From Hymenobacter fodinae (lineage in GTDB: Bacteria; Bacteroidota; Bacteroidia; Cytophagales; Hymenobacteraceae): a DNA stretch of 64,000 nucleotides. Positions 53,423-63,209 of this stretch are shown piece after piece. The stretch's first letter is position 1, and every line of letters starts with the position of its first letter. A program made the position numbers and the translations under genes. The notes under the pieces are model-generated. The model saw only the letters and a program-made list of their open reading frames with translations, ran no database searches and had not been told where the DNA came from. The stretch is taken from assembly GCF_004745825.1 (NCBI RefSeq), contig NZ_SRLA01000003.1:434001-498000 (forward strand), in the 5' to 3' direction.

Positions 53423-54763
53423 TTATAGCGAAGGGGAAGCGTACTGCGCCACTTCCTGCAAGGTTTGGTGGATTTCAGTGAACAGCGGCCGGGCCGAGAC
53501 CTGGGGTTGAACGCAGCGCTGCTGCAGGTTGCGCAAGGCCTGAAACGGCGCATATTCCGGCGAAACAGAACAATAGGCTAGCAACTCTTCCAACAGGCAG
53601 CCAAAGGCCCGTACTTCCAGGCGCTGCAGGGCGTGGGCCACTTCCGTTTCGTGGGCAGCAAAAAAGCAGGCCGCCCCAAAATCACCGAGCAGGCACTCAC
53701 CGGCACTGGTGTACAGAATGTTATGGGCGTATAAGTCGCCGTGCAGGATGCCGCGGGCATGTAGGTGCCGGGCTGCGGCTGCAATGCCCGTGGCAATGCG
53801 CACGGCCGCTTCGGGCTTGAAGGCGGTGCCGGGGGCGTATACGTCGCGGGTGCAAGAGGCTAGGCTGGGTGGCCCCGCCAAGTTTTGAAAGGCGGGGTCG
53901 ATTAGCTCCAGCACCAGCCCTTCGGCCTGGGTGGGGTGTTGGGTAAGCTTCCCTTCTACCGCAATTAGGTTGGGGTGGGTTCCGGCGCTGATGCAGGCAG
54001 CCATTTCGCTATGCGGCAGTCCGTCACTCGTTACGGCTCCTTTGAACAGCTTCACTGCCACATCCTGCGTCACTTCGGCCCGCTGCCAGAGGGCTTTGTA
54101 AATCACTCCAGAGGCGCCTTCGCCTAGTTGCTGCTGGATTTCTAGCTCCTGCCAATCAATCTGGCTGATGGGGTACTGGCCTACGAGGGTCGCTTCGAGT
54201 GTGTCGCAGAAGGGGTTACCGGCGTAGGCCAACCACGAGAGACGAGGCAACGTGAGCAGCCAGGCGGGTAGCTCAGTAAACTCATTGTCGGCAATGCGCA
54301 GCAGCTCCAGGCGGGTGCAGGCCTGCATGGTGTCGGGCAGGTGCGTGAGGTAGTTGCCGGCCAGCATGAGCTTCTGCAAGTGGGTGCACTGGCCTAGCTC
54401 AGGAGGCAGAATGCGCAGCTCATTGTCGGTGAGGATAAGCCAGCGCAGGGCCGGCGTTAGAGCCGCGGCAGGCAGGGTATGAAGGTGGTTCGCCTTGAAA
54501 CCCACCATGCTTAACTGCGGGCACTGGCCTAGCACGGCGGGCACCTCGGTAAAGTGGTTGTCGGAGCAGAACAGGATGCGCAGCTTGTGCAGCCGGCCGA
54601 AGTCGGCGGGCAGCTCCGACAAGGCATTGCCCGAGAGGTTGAGGATTTCCAGGGAGTCGGCGAGGTTGAAAATCTCTGCTGGAAATTCCGTTAGTCCGCA
54701 GGCAAGATCCAGGCGCTGAATGCCGGCCAGCTCCCCGGCCCGTAGTTGTTCAAGGGTATGCAT
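53423..54763 (-). CDS. Leucine-rich-repeat protein kinase
   Basis: A 446-residue fusion. Residues ~10-195 hold about eight leucine-rich repeats (LEILNLSGNALSELP and similar units). Residues ~205-440 are a Ser/Thr kinase domain: G-loop GEGASG (213-218), the ATP-contacting Lys238 in VAVKLF, HGDLYAHN with catalytic Asp343 and Asn348, and DFG at 361-363. The HRD motif is HGD, so the Arg that usually couples to the activation loop is missing; this is typical of the subfamily. I start at the ATG at 54763. The gene is divergent from a SNF2 helicase gene whose start is only 60 bases away. Confidence 0.88.
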   Translation of the reverse strand: MHTLEQLRAGELAGIQRLDLACGLTEFPAEIFNLADSLEILNLSGNALSELPADFGRLHKLRILFCSDNHFTEVPAVLGQCPQLSMVGFKANHLHTLPAAALTPALRWLILTDNELRILPPELGQCTHLQKLMLAGNYLTHLPDTMQACTRLELLRIADNEFTELPAWLLTLPRLSWLAYAGNPFCDTLEATLVGQYPISQIDWQELEIQQQLGEGASGVIYKALWQRAEVTQDVAVKLFKGAVTSDGLPHSEMAACISAGTHPNLIAVEGKLTQHPTQAEGLVLELIDPAFQNLAGPPSLASCTRDVYAPGTAFKPEAAVRIATGIAAAARHLHARGILHGDLYAHNILYTSAGECLLGDFGAACFFAAHETEVAHALQRLEVRAFGCLLEELLAYCSVSPEYAPFQALRNLQQRCVQPQVSARPLFTEIHQTLQEVAQYASPSL

Positions 54764-54823
54764 GCGGCAAAGGTCGCGAAACAAACAGGCTTCCACCTAA
54801 CTTGCCGCACCCAGCACTGCCCC

Positions 54824-57800
54824 ATGCCCCACACCCCGGAACTTCCACCGCTCCCGGAGGACTTCCCCTCCACCCACCAGCACCTCTTTCAGGGAAGCAC
54901 TCTGGCCGAGTTAACCCGGTTTGAGATTGAGAACCTGTGCCCCACCCTGCCGCTAACCGATACGCGGCTGCTGGCGGCAGTGCAGCCTGCTACGCTGGCC
55001 GTGAACCACGGCACGTTTACTGGCCTAGGAGCCGCCGCAGGCACCAATCCGGCACCCACCGTCACGGTAGAGCAGCTTCCAAGTGGCCTAGCGGTGTCGT
55101 GTATGTGCCCTACTCCCAAAGCCGCGCTGTGTGAGCACCAAGGAGTGGTGCTGCTGAGTTTGCTGCAGCGCAAGGAGTTGCGCCTGTTCTTCGACCCCAA
55201 ACCGCGCCACGAGCTGCTGCGCGCCGCTGCCCGAGATTATGGCCTGGAGCAGACGCCGGACCTCGACACCTATTTTCAGCTAGTATACACCCCGCAGGGT
55301 GTAACCGTTGAGCCCCGGCAGCCGGCGCTGTACCCCGTTACCGCTACCACCAAGCAAGAGCTGGTACGCCAGCTACTGCCGCCCAAGCGTATGCCCACCT
55401 CGGCCCCCGATAGCGTTCATCGGTTGGTGGTATTCAGCCGGCACAAGTATTACGGCCACCTGACCATTCAGCTGGCGGAGGCACCCCTGACGGCCGCCGG
55501 CAAGGTCAAGAACCCCGTGACGGTGCTTAACCCACTGGATGGCATCTGGCAGACGGAAGATGCGCAGGAATTGAAGTTCTACACTGGCCTAGGCCGCTTC
55601 CAGAACAACTACGACGACACCCGCTCGGCGGCGGCTATTGCGGCGTTGCGAGCCATTCTGCACAACCCGGCCGGCCTGCCCTTCTTCGCTCACAACTCCA
55701 CCATTTCTGATAAGCTCACTGGTCCCTCTCTGGTACCCCTGCTGCTGCGCACGGCCCGCACCGACCTGCGCCTGACGGTACACGAGAAGGGCGAGTTTTT
55801 CGAGGTATCGGGGCGCCTGTTGCTGCATGACCAGCCGGTGGAGCTGCGGACAGTGACCGTGGCCTTCGAGTACTTTATTGCGGTTGATAAGACGCTGTAC
55901 CTGGTGGAAGACCTGGAGGTGTGGCGGGTAATTGAGTTCTTCAAGAAGCGCAACAACACCCTGCTCATTCACAGCTCCAAGTTTGCGGAGTTCCAGCAAG
56001 ATGTATTGGCCAACCTCGAAGACAAGCTACACATTGCCTATACGTACGTGCGCCCCGCCACCCAGCGCCAGCGCGCCGCCAGCGGCTTTGATGAGGAACC
56101 CCAAAAGCTGCTCTACCTCTCCGATGCCGGCCCGCACGTAGAGGTGCTGCCCGTAATGCGCTACGGCACCAAAGAAATATCGGTGCTCTCAAGGCGGCAG
56201 CTTTACGCGCTGGATGAAGCCGGCCAACCTTTTGTAGTGGAGCGGGACGTGACGGCCGAGACTCGCTTTATTGCGGCTCTGGTGCGGCAGCACCCGCCCT
56301 TTGAAGAGCAACTGCAGCAAGATTCCTTTTACGTGTCAAAGGCGTTGTTTCTGCGGGAAGAGTGGTTCCCGATGGCTTTCGAAGAATGGCAGAGCCAGCA
56401 GATTACCATTCTGGGCTTCAACCAGCTCAAGGGCAACACACTCAACCCGCACCGGGCCAAGATTACAGTGCAAGTGACGGCCGAAACCAATTGGTTCGAT
56501 ACCGAGCTAAAGGTGAAGTTCGGCCAGCAGCATGCCACGTTGCGTCACATCTACCAGGCCGTGCGCAACCGCAGCCACTACGTGCGCCTCGACGACGGCA
56601 CCCGCGGCATTTTGCCCCTGGAATGGGTAGAGAAGTTCGCGCGCTATTTCGCGGCCGGCGAGGTCGTCGAGGATCGAATCCGGACCTCGCACACCAACTT
56701 CTCGGCCCTGGAGGAGCTATACGACCCCGAAATGCTTTCGGCCGAGGCCCAGTCCCAACTAGCGGCCTTTCAGGTGGCGGCGGCCAACTTTACGGGTATT
56801 GCGCCCGTGCCAGTGCCCGCGGGGTTGCAGGCTACACTGCGCGAGTACCAGCGGCAGGGCCTGAACTGGCTGAACTTCCTCGACACCTTCAACTTCGGGG
56901 GCTGCCTAGCCGACGACATGGGCCTGGGCAAAACCATTCAAGTACTGGCTTTCTTACTACATCAGCAGGCCTTAGGCCACCCCGGTGCCAGCTTGGTAGT
57001 AGTGCCAACATCGTTGGTATTCAACTGGCAGGCCGAGGCCGCCCGGTTTGCCCCCAGCTTGCGCGTGCACACCTTCTACGGCACGGGCCGCCCGCGCGAG
57101 CCGCTGAATTTTGACGGTTTCGATATCGTCCTGACCACCTACAACACGCTAGTATCGGACATCAAGGCGCTGAAGGGGTACCGGTTCAACTATGCCTTTT
57201 TGGACGAGGCCCAGGCCATCAAGAACCCCGAGTCGCAGCGCTACAAGGCGGCTTGCTTGCTGCAGGCCCGCAACCGGGTAGTGCTTACGGGTACGCCCGT
57301 GGAGAACAACACCTTTGATCTGTACGGGCTGCTGTCGTTTGCCTGCCCTGGCCTGCTGGGCAGCAAGCGGCAGTTTACGGGTCACTTCGCCACGCCCATC
57401 GATAAGTTCAAGGAAAGCAAGCGGGCGCGTGAGCTCCAGCGCAAAATCAACCCGTTTGTGCTGCGTCGCACCAAGGCCCAGGTAGCCGCCGAGCTGCCCG
57501 ACAAAACCGAGATGGTACTGTACTGCGAGATGGGGCCCGAGCAGCGCCGCGTGTACGAAGCCTGTAAAGACGACTACCGCGCCCTGCTGCTAGGCCAGCA
57601 CCCCGACACGCCCCGCGTACATAGCCTGCACGTGCTGCAGGGCCTCACCAAGCTGCGCCAAATCTGCGACTCGCCCGCCCTGCTTCGCAACACGGAAGAC
57701 TACGGACACGCCTCCGCTAAGCTAGACGTACTCATGGACGAAATCCGCAGTAAGGCGCCCCAGCATAAAATCCTCATCTTCTCGCAGTTTGTATCCATGC

Positions 57801-58216
57801 TGAACCTGATTCGGCGAGAGCTGCAGGCCGAGGAAATGCCCTTCGCTTACCTCACCGGCCAAACTAAGGACCGCGCCACGGCCGTGGCCCGGTTCCAGCA
57901 AGACGACTCAGTGCGGGTGTTTCTGATTTCACTGAAGGCTGGCGGCGTAGGCCTCAACCTCACCGCCGCCGACTACGTGTATCTGGTGGACCCGTGGTGG
58001 AACCCCGCCGTGGAAAACCAGGCCATCGACCGCAGCCACCGCCTAGGCCAGGACAAGAAAGTGGTGGCCGTGCGCCTCGTGTGCCCCGACACCATTGAGG
58101 AGAAGATTATGAAGCTGCAGGAAACCAAGCGGGAACTGGCCTACGAGCTGATCAAGACCGATGCTGCGCTGCTCAAAGCCCTCTCGCAGCAAGAGTTGCT
58201 GGACTTGTTTAGCTGA
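54824..58216 (+). CDS. SNF2-family helicase with N-terminal SWIM zinc finger
   Basis: A 1130-residue Swi2/Snf2 ATPase. A CMCPTPKAALCEH segment (about residues 93-105) is a SWIM-type C-x-C...C-x-H zinc motif. The ATPase core follows from about residue 670: motif I DDMGLGKT (about 697-704), motif II LDEAQ (about 792), VLTGTPVEN, and the second half with FSQFVSMLNL, LKAGGVGLNLTAADYV, DPWWNPAVENQAIDR and the HRLGQ motif. Such proteins translocate on double-stranded DNA and remodel DNA-protein complexes; bacterial members interact with RNA polymerase or act in repair. I start at the ATG at 54824, since the frame upstream crosses the kinase gene. Confidence 0.93.
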   Translation: MPHTPELPPLPEDFPSTHQHLFQGSTLAELTRFEIENLCPTLPLTDTRLLAAVQPATLAVNHGTFTGLGAAAGTNPAPTVTVEQLPSGLAVSCMCPTPKAALCEHQGVVLLSLLQRKELRLFFDPKPRHELLRAAARDYGLEQTPDLDTYFQLVYTPQGVTVEPRQPALYPVTATTKQELVRQLLPPKRMPTSAPDSVHRLVVFSRHKYYGHLTIQLAEAPLTAAGKVKNPVTVLNPLDGIWQTEDAQELKFYTGLGRFQNNYDDTRSAAAIAALRAILHNPAGLPFFAHNSTISDKLTGPSLVPLLLRTARTDLRLTVHEKGEFFEVSGRLLLHDQPVELRTVTVAFEYFIAVDKTLYLVEDLEVWRVIEFFKKRNNTLLIHSSKFAEFQQDVLANLEDKLHIAYTYVRPATQRQRAASGFDEEPQKLLYLSDAGPHVEVLPVMRYGTKEISVLSRRQLYALDEAGQPFVVERDVTAETRFIAALVRQHPPFEEQLQQDSFYVSKALFLREEWFPMAFEEWQSQQITILGFNQLKGNTLNPHRAKITVQVTAETNWFDTELKVKFGQQHATLRHIYQAVRNRSHYVRLDDGTRGILPLEWVEKFARYFAAGEVVEDRIRTSHTNFSALEELYDPEMLSAEAQSQLAAFQVAAANFTGIAPVPVPAGLQATLREYQRQGLNWLNFLDTFNFGGCLADDMGLGKTIQVLAFLLHQQALGHPGASLVVVPTSLVFNWQAEAARFAPSLRVHTFYGTGRPREPLNFDGFDIVLTTYNTLVSDIKALKGYRFNYAFLDEAQAIKNPESQRYKAACLLQARNRVVLTGTPVENNTFDLYGLLSFACPGLLGSKRQFTGHFATPIDKFKESKRARELQRKINPFVLRRTKAQVAAELPDKTEMVLYCEMGPEQRRVYEACKDDYRALLLGQHPDTPRVHSLHVLQGLTKLRQICDSPALLRNTEDYGHASAKLDVLMDEIRSKAPQHKILIFSQFVSMLNLIRRELQAEEMPFAYLTGQTKDRATAVARFQQDDSVRVFLISLKAGGVGLNLTAADYVYLVDPWWNPAVENQAIDRSHRLGQDKKVVAVRLVCPDTIEEKIMKLQETKRELAYELIKTDAALLKALSQQELLDLFS

Positions 58217-58443
58217 TCAAGTGCCGGTAACTGGTGGAGGTGGCCTAGTAGGCTGTACGTGCTCATTACGCCGAAGTCGCGCGGGTGGCAGGCAGCGCGC
58301 GTGCGGCGGTGGGGGCGGAATTCATCGGTGGAGAGGGGCGATCTGTCGATTGTGCGCCTGAGGCTCAGGGGAATGCCTGCACTTTTGAGGACTGAGTAGC
58401 TCAGCACTATTTCTGCCGTCTCACCTCCTACTTCCCACGTCTC

Positions 58444-59166
58444 ATGGAAAGAAAGCACTTCCTCAAAAGCCTCTTAGTGGGCGCCTTCTCCACCCCGGCC
58501 CTGCTTTCCGCGTGCAGCAAAACCGACGAGGTTGCGCCCACCACAACCGGTTCTACCACTGGCACTACCGGCACGGGCTCCAGCACCTGCGCCGTAGCCC
58601 CCACCGAAACCGAAGGCCCCTTCCCCACCAAAGTGCCGGCTTCGTATGTGCGCAGCGACATCACCGATGGTAAAGCTGGCTATAAAATGACGGTCAAGAT
58701 TACCATCACCGACAGCAACAACAACTGCGCGGCGCTAGCCGGGGCGCTGGTTGATATCTGGCACTGCGACGCGGAAGGCAATTACTCTGAGTACGGTGGC
58801 ACGGGTATGCAGTCTACCAATTACCAAGCAGTGCACTTTCTGCGCGGCCGCCAAACCACCGACAGCAATGGGCTAGTGACCTTCACGAGCATTTTTCCTG
58901 GGTGGTACTCGGGCCGGGCTACCCACATTCACGTGCATGTGTACAACACCAACGGCACTTCTCTCAAGGTGACGCAGATTGCTTTCCCCGAGGGCACGGG
59001 CACCGCCGTAGCCGCCGTAAATGGCTACAACAAAGGCCTGAGCGGGTACACGTCTAACAGCAAAGACAACGTGTTCAGCGACGGAGTTACGCAGGAGTTG
59101 GCCACGGTAACGGGCAGCACCAGCGCGGGCTTCGACCTTAGCATTACGCTGGCCGTGCCCGCTTAA
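58444..59166 (+). CDS. Intradiol ring-cleavage dioxygenase-like lipoprotein
   Basis: A 240-residue protein with an N-terminal signal and lipobox LSAC (Cys24), a Thr/Gly-rich linker, then a dioxygenase_C (protocatechuate/catechol 1,2-dioxygenase-like) domain. GALVDIWHCDAEGNYSEY and FPGWYSGRATHIHVHVY contain the expected Tyr and His iron ligands. Secreted lipoprotein members of this group are common in Bacteroidota and fungi; whether they cleave a catechol is generally unproven. It probably sits in the outer or inner membrane facing the periplasm. Confidence 0.87.
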   Translation: MERKHFLKSLLVGAFSTPALLSACSKTDEVAPTTTGSTTGTTGTGSSTCAVAPTETEGPFPTKVPASYVRSDITDGKAGYKMTVKITITDSNNNCAALAGALVDIWHCDAEGNYSEYGGTGMQSTNYQAVHFLRGRQTTDSNGLVTFTSIFPGWYSGRATHIHVHVYNTNGTSLKVTQIAFPEGTGTAVAAVNGYNKGLSGYTSNSKDNVFSDGVTQELATVTGSTSAGFDLSITLAVPA

Positions 59167-59207
59167 ACGCCGGCGCCTAGGCCTATCCTATTTCAGTAAG
59201 CTTACAC

Positions 59208-59711
59208 GTGCCCGACAGAATTATCACGCTGTGCTATCGGAAGATTATTGATGCCAGCTCCACCAAGCCCTGGGACCAGTTGGTGTTCGAGGATACGTAT
59301 TCGGAGTTTCGACTGCAGGGCCAGCTTTTCAACCCTCACCAGCAATACCACACGTTTGGGCAGTTGCTGCAGTTTGCGCCGGGGGCTGAGCAACTACACT
59401 TTCTGGTGAGTGCGGCGGTGCGCGGCTATCTGCAGCAGCTGAACGGTGTGGTGCCAGACATCCTCGATAACCTGGGTCGTCACTTTCTGCGGTTTACCAA
59501 GTTTCAGTTCGAGCTCATCAACTCCGACCTGACCGACAAGAGGCGGCATCAGGTGGCGGTTAATTTCTACTCCGAGCCGCTCGTGTGGCACGACACTGTG
59601 GGGCTGTATCTGTTGGTTTCGGAGCAGCAACAAACCACTACCGAGGTGCTGACCTCTATGTTTCAGCTCCAGCCCTTTCTCACTATTTACTCTTTGCAAC
59701 CGGCGGCGTAA
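59208..59711 (+). CDS. Hypothetical protein in operon with pirin-like gene
   Basis: A 167-residue protein starting at a GTG at 59208. It is mixed and aromatic-rich, with segments WDQLVFEDTYSEFRLQGQLF, LQFAPGAEQLHFLVSAAVRGY and EPLVWHDTVGLYLLVSEQ. No membrane helix or known motif is evident. The stop is one base from the start of the pirin-like gene, so the two are translated together and may act on the same molecule. Confidence 0.6.
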   Translation: MPDRIITLCYRKIIDASSTKPWDQLVFEDTYSEFRLQGQLFNPHQQYHTFGQLLQFAPGAEQLHFLVSAAVRGYLQQLNGVVPDILDNLGRHFLRFTKFQFELINSDLTDKRRHQVAVNFYSEPLVWHDTVGLYLLVSEQQQTTTEVLTSMFQLQPFLTIYSLQPAA

Positions 59712-59712
59712 C

Positions 59713-60420
59713 ATGATCAGGCAAACTCCCGGCAAAATATTTCTGGCTGATCAGCGCGGCTTGCTCGAAACCAGTCAGTTCCGGCGCTACAGTACGCTAA
59801 ACTTTGGCACGTATCAGGCTGAGCACAAAGTACCAGTGGGTTCCCTGATTGGGTTCAATGAGGAAACCCTAGCGGGCGGGCATAGTCTGGAGTTAGTAGC
59901 GCCCACAGATGCCCACGTCCTGCTTATCCCCATTACTGGGGAGGTGGCCTACAAGGCTACCCCTCTACCCTCCAGTGTGATAGGCGTTGAAGAGGTACAG
60001 CTGCTGGCCCTACCAGCCCATACCAGCCTGCGCGTCAGCAACCCCTACGACTCCGAGCTGATCAGCTTCCTGCACATCTGGATTCGGACAGATGAGCCCA
60101 TTATAGCAGACGCACCGCAGCTAATCAGCTTTGATACTTCGGCTATTGAGAACCGGTTGCACTGCCTTATGCCTGTTTCTGCTAGGACTCCAGCGTATCC
60201 GTTTGCCGTGCATCTAGGCCAGTTTGCGGGTCGGCAGGAAGCCGTGTATCAGCTCAGGCCCCACCACCAACTGTTTGCTTTCGTCTTGGCCGGCGCCTTT
60301 GAAGTGGAGGGTCGGTTGCTACACGAAAAAGATGGCTTAGCTCTCTGGGACGCGGAGGAAGTGGAGTTCGAAGCGCTAAGCAACAATGCTCTGGTGCTGG
60401 TACTAGAGTTGCCCGATTGA
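59713..60420 (+). CDS. Pirin-like bicupin protein
   Basis: A 235-residue two-cupin protein of the pirin/YhhW group. The first cupin includes VGSLIGFNEETLAGGHSLELVAP and GEVAYK strands, the second LRPHHQLFAFVLAGAFEVEGRLL and EKDGLALWDAEEVEFEA. Metal-binding His residues are sparse (the His in GGHSLE and in LRPHHQ), so quercetinase activity is doubtful. It is preceded by the hypothetical gene at 59208 in the same operon. Confidence 0.75.
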   Translation: MIRQTPGKIFLADQRGLLETSQFRRYSTLNFGTYQAEHKVPVGSLIGFNEETLAGGHSLELVAPTDAHVLLIPITGEVAYKATPLPSSVIGVEEVQLLALPAHTSLRVSNPYDSELISFLHIWIRTDEPIIADAPQLISFDTSAIENRLHCLMPVSARTPAYPFAVHLGQFAGRQEAVYQLRPHHQLFAFVLAGAFEVEGRLLHEKDGLALWDAEEVEFEALSNNALVLVLELPD

Positions 60421-60440
60421 TACTACTTGTTTAAAAACAC

Positions 60441-60530
60441 ATCATCCTGACGCAGGAAGCTTTTTCACGTGTGCCCGAGTGGCCTAGCGCCCCGTGCTGA
60501 TGTGAGAAAAGCATTTCTGCGTCAGGATGA
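60441..60530. repeat. Imperfect inverted repeat between convergent genes (REP/BIME-like)
   Basis: The left arm 60441-60468 (ATCATCCTGACGCAGGAAGC, then TTTTTCAC) pairs with the right arm 60502-60530 (GTGAGAAAAGCATTTCTGCG, then TCAGGATGA) with few mismatches. Its loop is 33 bases. GTCATCCTGA-type repeats are a widespread bacterial intergenic repeat family. Here it sits between the pirin-like and selO stops, where it could also terminate both transcripts. Confidence 0.72.
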
Positions 60531-60569
60531 CGTATTAGTTACAGGGGTAAACTCCCTTATTGAAGAGCA

Positions 60570-62183
60570 TTACGAGCTGCACGATAAGGTAGCGCTGCCG
60601 GGTTTTTCGCGGGCCCACTCGGGGCGCTTGGCGGCTAGCTCATCGTGTTCGGGCTGCTCATCGAAGGGGGTTTTGAGTACCTGCATCAATCGGTTCAGTT
60701 GCGACAGGTCGCCGGTTTCGGCGGCTTCAATCGCTTGCTGAGCGAGGTAGTTGCGCAATACATACTTAGGGTTGGCGCGCAGCATTCCCTCCCGAATAGC
60801 TTCCGGGCTGGCGCTTTCCTGGCGCAGGCGCTGCAGGTAGCGTTTCAACCATTGCAATAGCTCGGCTTCCTCTGCGGGGGCCATAGAGTAAGCAGCCAGC
60901 TGCAGAAACTCTCGCAACTTGGCTTCTTCGTTTTCGGGGTTGGCCAGCAGCTCGGGGGCGGTGTGCGAGAGGCGCCGGAAGAAAATGGTCATATCAATTT
61001 CCGACTCCGCCAGCGCCGGCTCCAGTGCCTCAATCAGGGCCTTGTCCTCTTCCTGATTCTGCGATGTCAGGCCTAGTTTTGCCAGCATCATCTGGTGGCG
61101 CGTGCCTTCCAGGGTGTTGATGTACACATCAAGCGCGGGGTTGAGCAGCTTCACGTCTTCTACCAAAGGTGAAATTGCCTGGCCTAGCTGCATCAAGTTC
61201 CACATAGCCACCCGCGGCTGCTGCCCAAAGGCGTAGCGCCGCCCACCAAAGTCAGTAGTGTTGGGCGTCCAGTCGAGGTCGTAGGGCTCCAGCCAGCCAT
61301 AGGGGCCATAGTCGATGGTTAGCCCCAGAATCGACATATTATCCGTGTTCATCACGCCGTGCACAAAGCCCACCGACTGCCAGTGCGCAATCATTACGGC
61401 CGTGCGGCGGCAAATTTCCTCAAACCAGCGCACATATACCTCCGGGGAGGGCTCGCCCAGCTCGGGGTATTGGTGCCGGATAACGTAGTCGGCCAGTTGG
61501 CGCAGGTTATCCATTTCGCCGGTGGCGAGTAGAATCTGGAAGTTGCCAAACCGCACAAACGTGGGTGCTACCCGCGCCACAATGGCCCCGGGCTCAGGCC
61601 GAGCATTGCCGTTGTAAAACATGTCGCGCACTACCTGGTCGCCGGTGGCCACTAGGCTCAGGGCGCGGGTGGTGGGTACGCCCAAGTGGTACATGGCCTC
61701 ACTACACAGAAATTCCCGCAGTGAGGAGCGCAGTACCGCCCGCCCATCGGCGCGGCGTGAGTACGGGGTAGGGCCAGCTCCCTTAAGCTGCACCTCCCAG
61801 GTGGTACCATCAACGGCCGTCAGCTCCCCCAACGACATGGCTCGCCCATCGCCTAGCTGCCCGGCCCAATTGCCAAACTGGTGGCCCCCGTAACGGGCCG
61901 CGAAGGGTTTCATGGAGGGCACCAATCGGTTGCCGGCCAGCATTTCTACGGCGGGTCCGCGCTCTGGGGGTCGCACCAAGCCTAGGTACTGGCCTAGCTC
62001 TTCTGACCAAGCTAGCAAGTGCGGGGCTTGCACGGCAGTAGGCTCTACCCGCGAGTAGTGGTAGCCGGGCACCTGGCGTGGGTTTTTATTCATGGAAGCC
62101 TCACCCCGCAGCTCCTCCACAAAAGAGTTCTGGAAAGTAACTTGCTCCAGGGGTTGTGCCTGTGTTTCAGTTTGTATCGACAT
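60570..62183 (-). CDS. selO: Protein adenylyltransferase SelO (YdiU family)
   Basis: A 537-residue SelO pseudokinase that transfers AMP to protein side chains (Ser, Thr, Tyr). The hallmark blocks are RYGGHQFGNWAGQLGDGRA, LKGAGPTPYSRRADGRAVLR, FVHGVMNTDNMSI and YGPYGWLEPYDLDW. It ends in ATLSCSS: the antepenultimate residue, selenocysteine in many eukaryotic members, is Cys. SelO is tied to redox stress in known systems. A later Met at residue 31 is an alternative start. Confidence 0.94.
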   Translation of the reverse strand: MSIQTETQAQPLEQVTFQNSFVEELRGEASMNKNPRQVPGYHYSRVEPTAVQAPHLLAWSEELGQYLGLVRPPERGPAVEMLAGNRLVPSMKPFAARYGGHQFGNWAGQLGDGRAMSLGELTAVDGTTWEVQLKGAGPTPYSRRADGRAVLRSSLREFLCSEAMYHLGVPTTRALSLVATGDQVVRDMFYNGNARPEPGAIVARVAPTFVRFGNFQILLATGEMDNLRQLADYVIRHQYPELGEPSPEVYVRWFEEICRRTAVMIAHWQSVGFVHGVMNTDNMSILGLTIDYGPYGWLEPYDLDWTPNTTDFGGRRYAFGQQPRVAMWNLMQLGQAISPLVEDVKLLNPALDVYINTLEGTRHQMMLAKLGLTSQNQEEDKALIEALEPALAESEIDMTIFFRRLSHTAPELLANPENEEAKLREFLQLAAYSMAPAEEAELLQWLKRYLQRLRQESASPEAIREGMLRANPKYVLRNYLAQQAIEAAETGDLSQLNRLMQVLKTPFDEQPEHDELAAKRPEWAREKPGSATLSCSS

Positions 62184-62354
62184 AAGAAAAATGTAGGATC
62201 AGGAGAGTGACCATCTGGGCCGTGGTAGCGTTTTCAGCTCGGCTAGGCCACTACTTGTACAACAGTTGCGCCGGCAGTTTCAGTTTAAGCTGCCGGTAGC
62301 ACTTTTGGTTTTGTACGGCGCAAGACCCTGCGGGATGTACTGATTTAGGGGGGC

Positions 62355-63209
62355 TCAGCGCCGGTTAGCGCGCGTTTTCTTACTACTACCTAGCCACAAC
62401 AAGGCATCCAGGATGAACTGGTTCTGAAGTTTGTTCTGGAAAGTGAAGGACAGCTCTTTGTTGGTACCGTGCTCGTAGTCGATGTCGTTGTGGCCCATGT
62501 TCACATACACCATTCGGAAGTTGTGGTTGGTCCAGGCCACGGGATAATAGCCGCTGTGCCAGATTTCGTGGGGCTTGGGGCCGGTACCTAACGGAAAGCT
62601 CTGCGGATCGATGGCCAGCAGAACCGTAATGGCCGGGTTTGTCCGTAAATCATTGCTCCACTTGTACCACTCATTAGGAGCCGACGTGAACGTGGCGGGC
62701 AGATGCCGAGTAGCCGGGTGGTGGCGCTCCTGCACCCGCAGCACGGCCGCTGTGGGTCGCCAGGTGTTGCCCACGTAGGTGCCCGCCCCCAGGAAGGTGT
62801 TATGATACCAGTCCCAGTTTTGCGGATAGCTTGACGGAGTGAGGGCGAACCCAGCGAAGTGAAAACCCATCCAGGCGCCGCCGTGCTCCATATACTGCTG
62901 AAAAGCCGCACGCTGTGCTGGCTCCTCGGGCCGCGTATCCAAGAAAAGCACTACCTGATACTGGCCTAGAAACGCTGTGTTCAGGTTATTCCAGTTGGAA
63001 GTGGTGTCGTAGGCGAAGTGATGCTGCTTGGCAATCTGCGGAAACCAGGCATTAGCCTCGTGCACGTAGCTGATGTGCGCTTGGTCGTGCTTGGCCGTGT
63101 AGAAGGCAATGACCCGGAAGGCCGGCTTTTGCTGCGCCTGCCCACCCGTAACGGTGCCGAGCAGAAGGAACAGTACGGCCACGATAGTTCGGCTACGAAG
63201 AGCGTTCAT
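62355..63209 (-). CDS. ThuA-domain secreted protein
   Basis: A 284-residue protein with a signal peptide (residues 1-25, ending GQA) and a ThuA (trehalose-utilisation) domain. FRVIAFYTAKHDQAHISYVHEA, YQVVLFLDTRPEEP, GGAWMGFHFAGFA, GPKPHEIWHSGYYPVAW and MVYVNMGHNDIDY are the family pattern, a glutamine-amidotransferase-like fold without the classical Cys nucleophile. In Bacteroidota these secreted proteins often accompany carbohydrate breakdown. No sugar-use genes are adjacent here. Confidence 0.9.
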   Translation of the reverse strand: MNALRSRTIVAVLFLLLGTVTGGQAQQKPAFRVIAFYTAKHDQAHISYVHEANAWFPQIAKQHHFAYDTTSNWNNLNTAFLGQYQVVLFLDTRPEEPAQRAAFQQYMEHGGAWMGFHFAGFALTPSSYPQNWDWYHNTFLGAGTYVGNTWRPTAAVLRVQERHHPATRHLPATFTSAPNEWYKWSNDLRTNPAITVLLAIDPQSFPLGTGPKPHEIWHSGYYPVAWTNHNFRMVYVNMGHNDIDYEHGTNKELSFTFQNKLQNQFILDALLWLGSSKKTRANRR

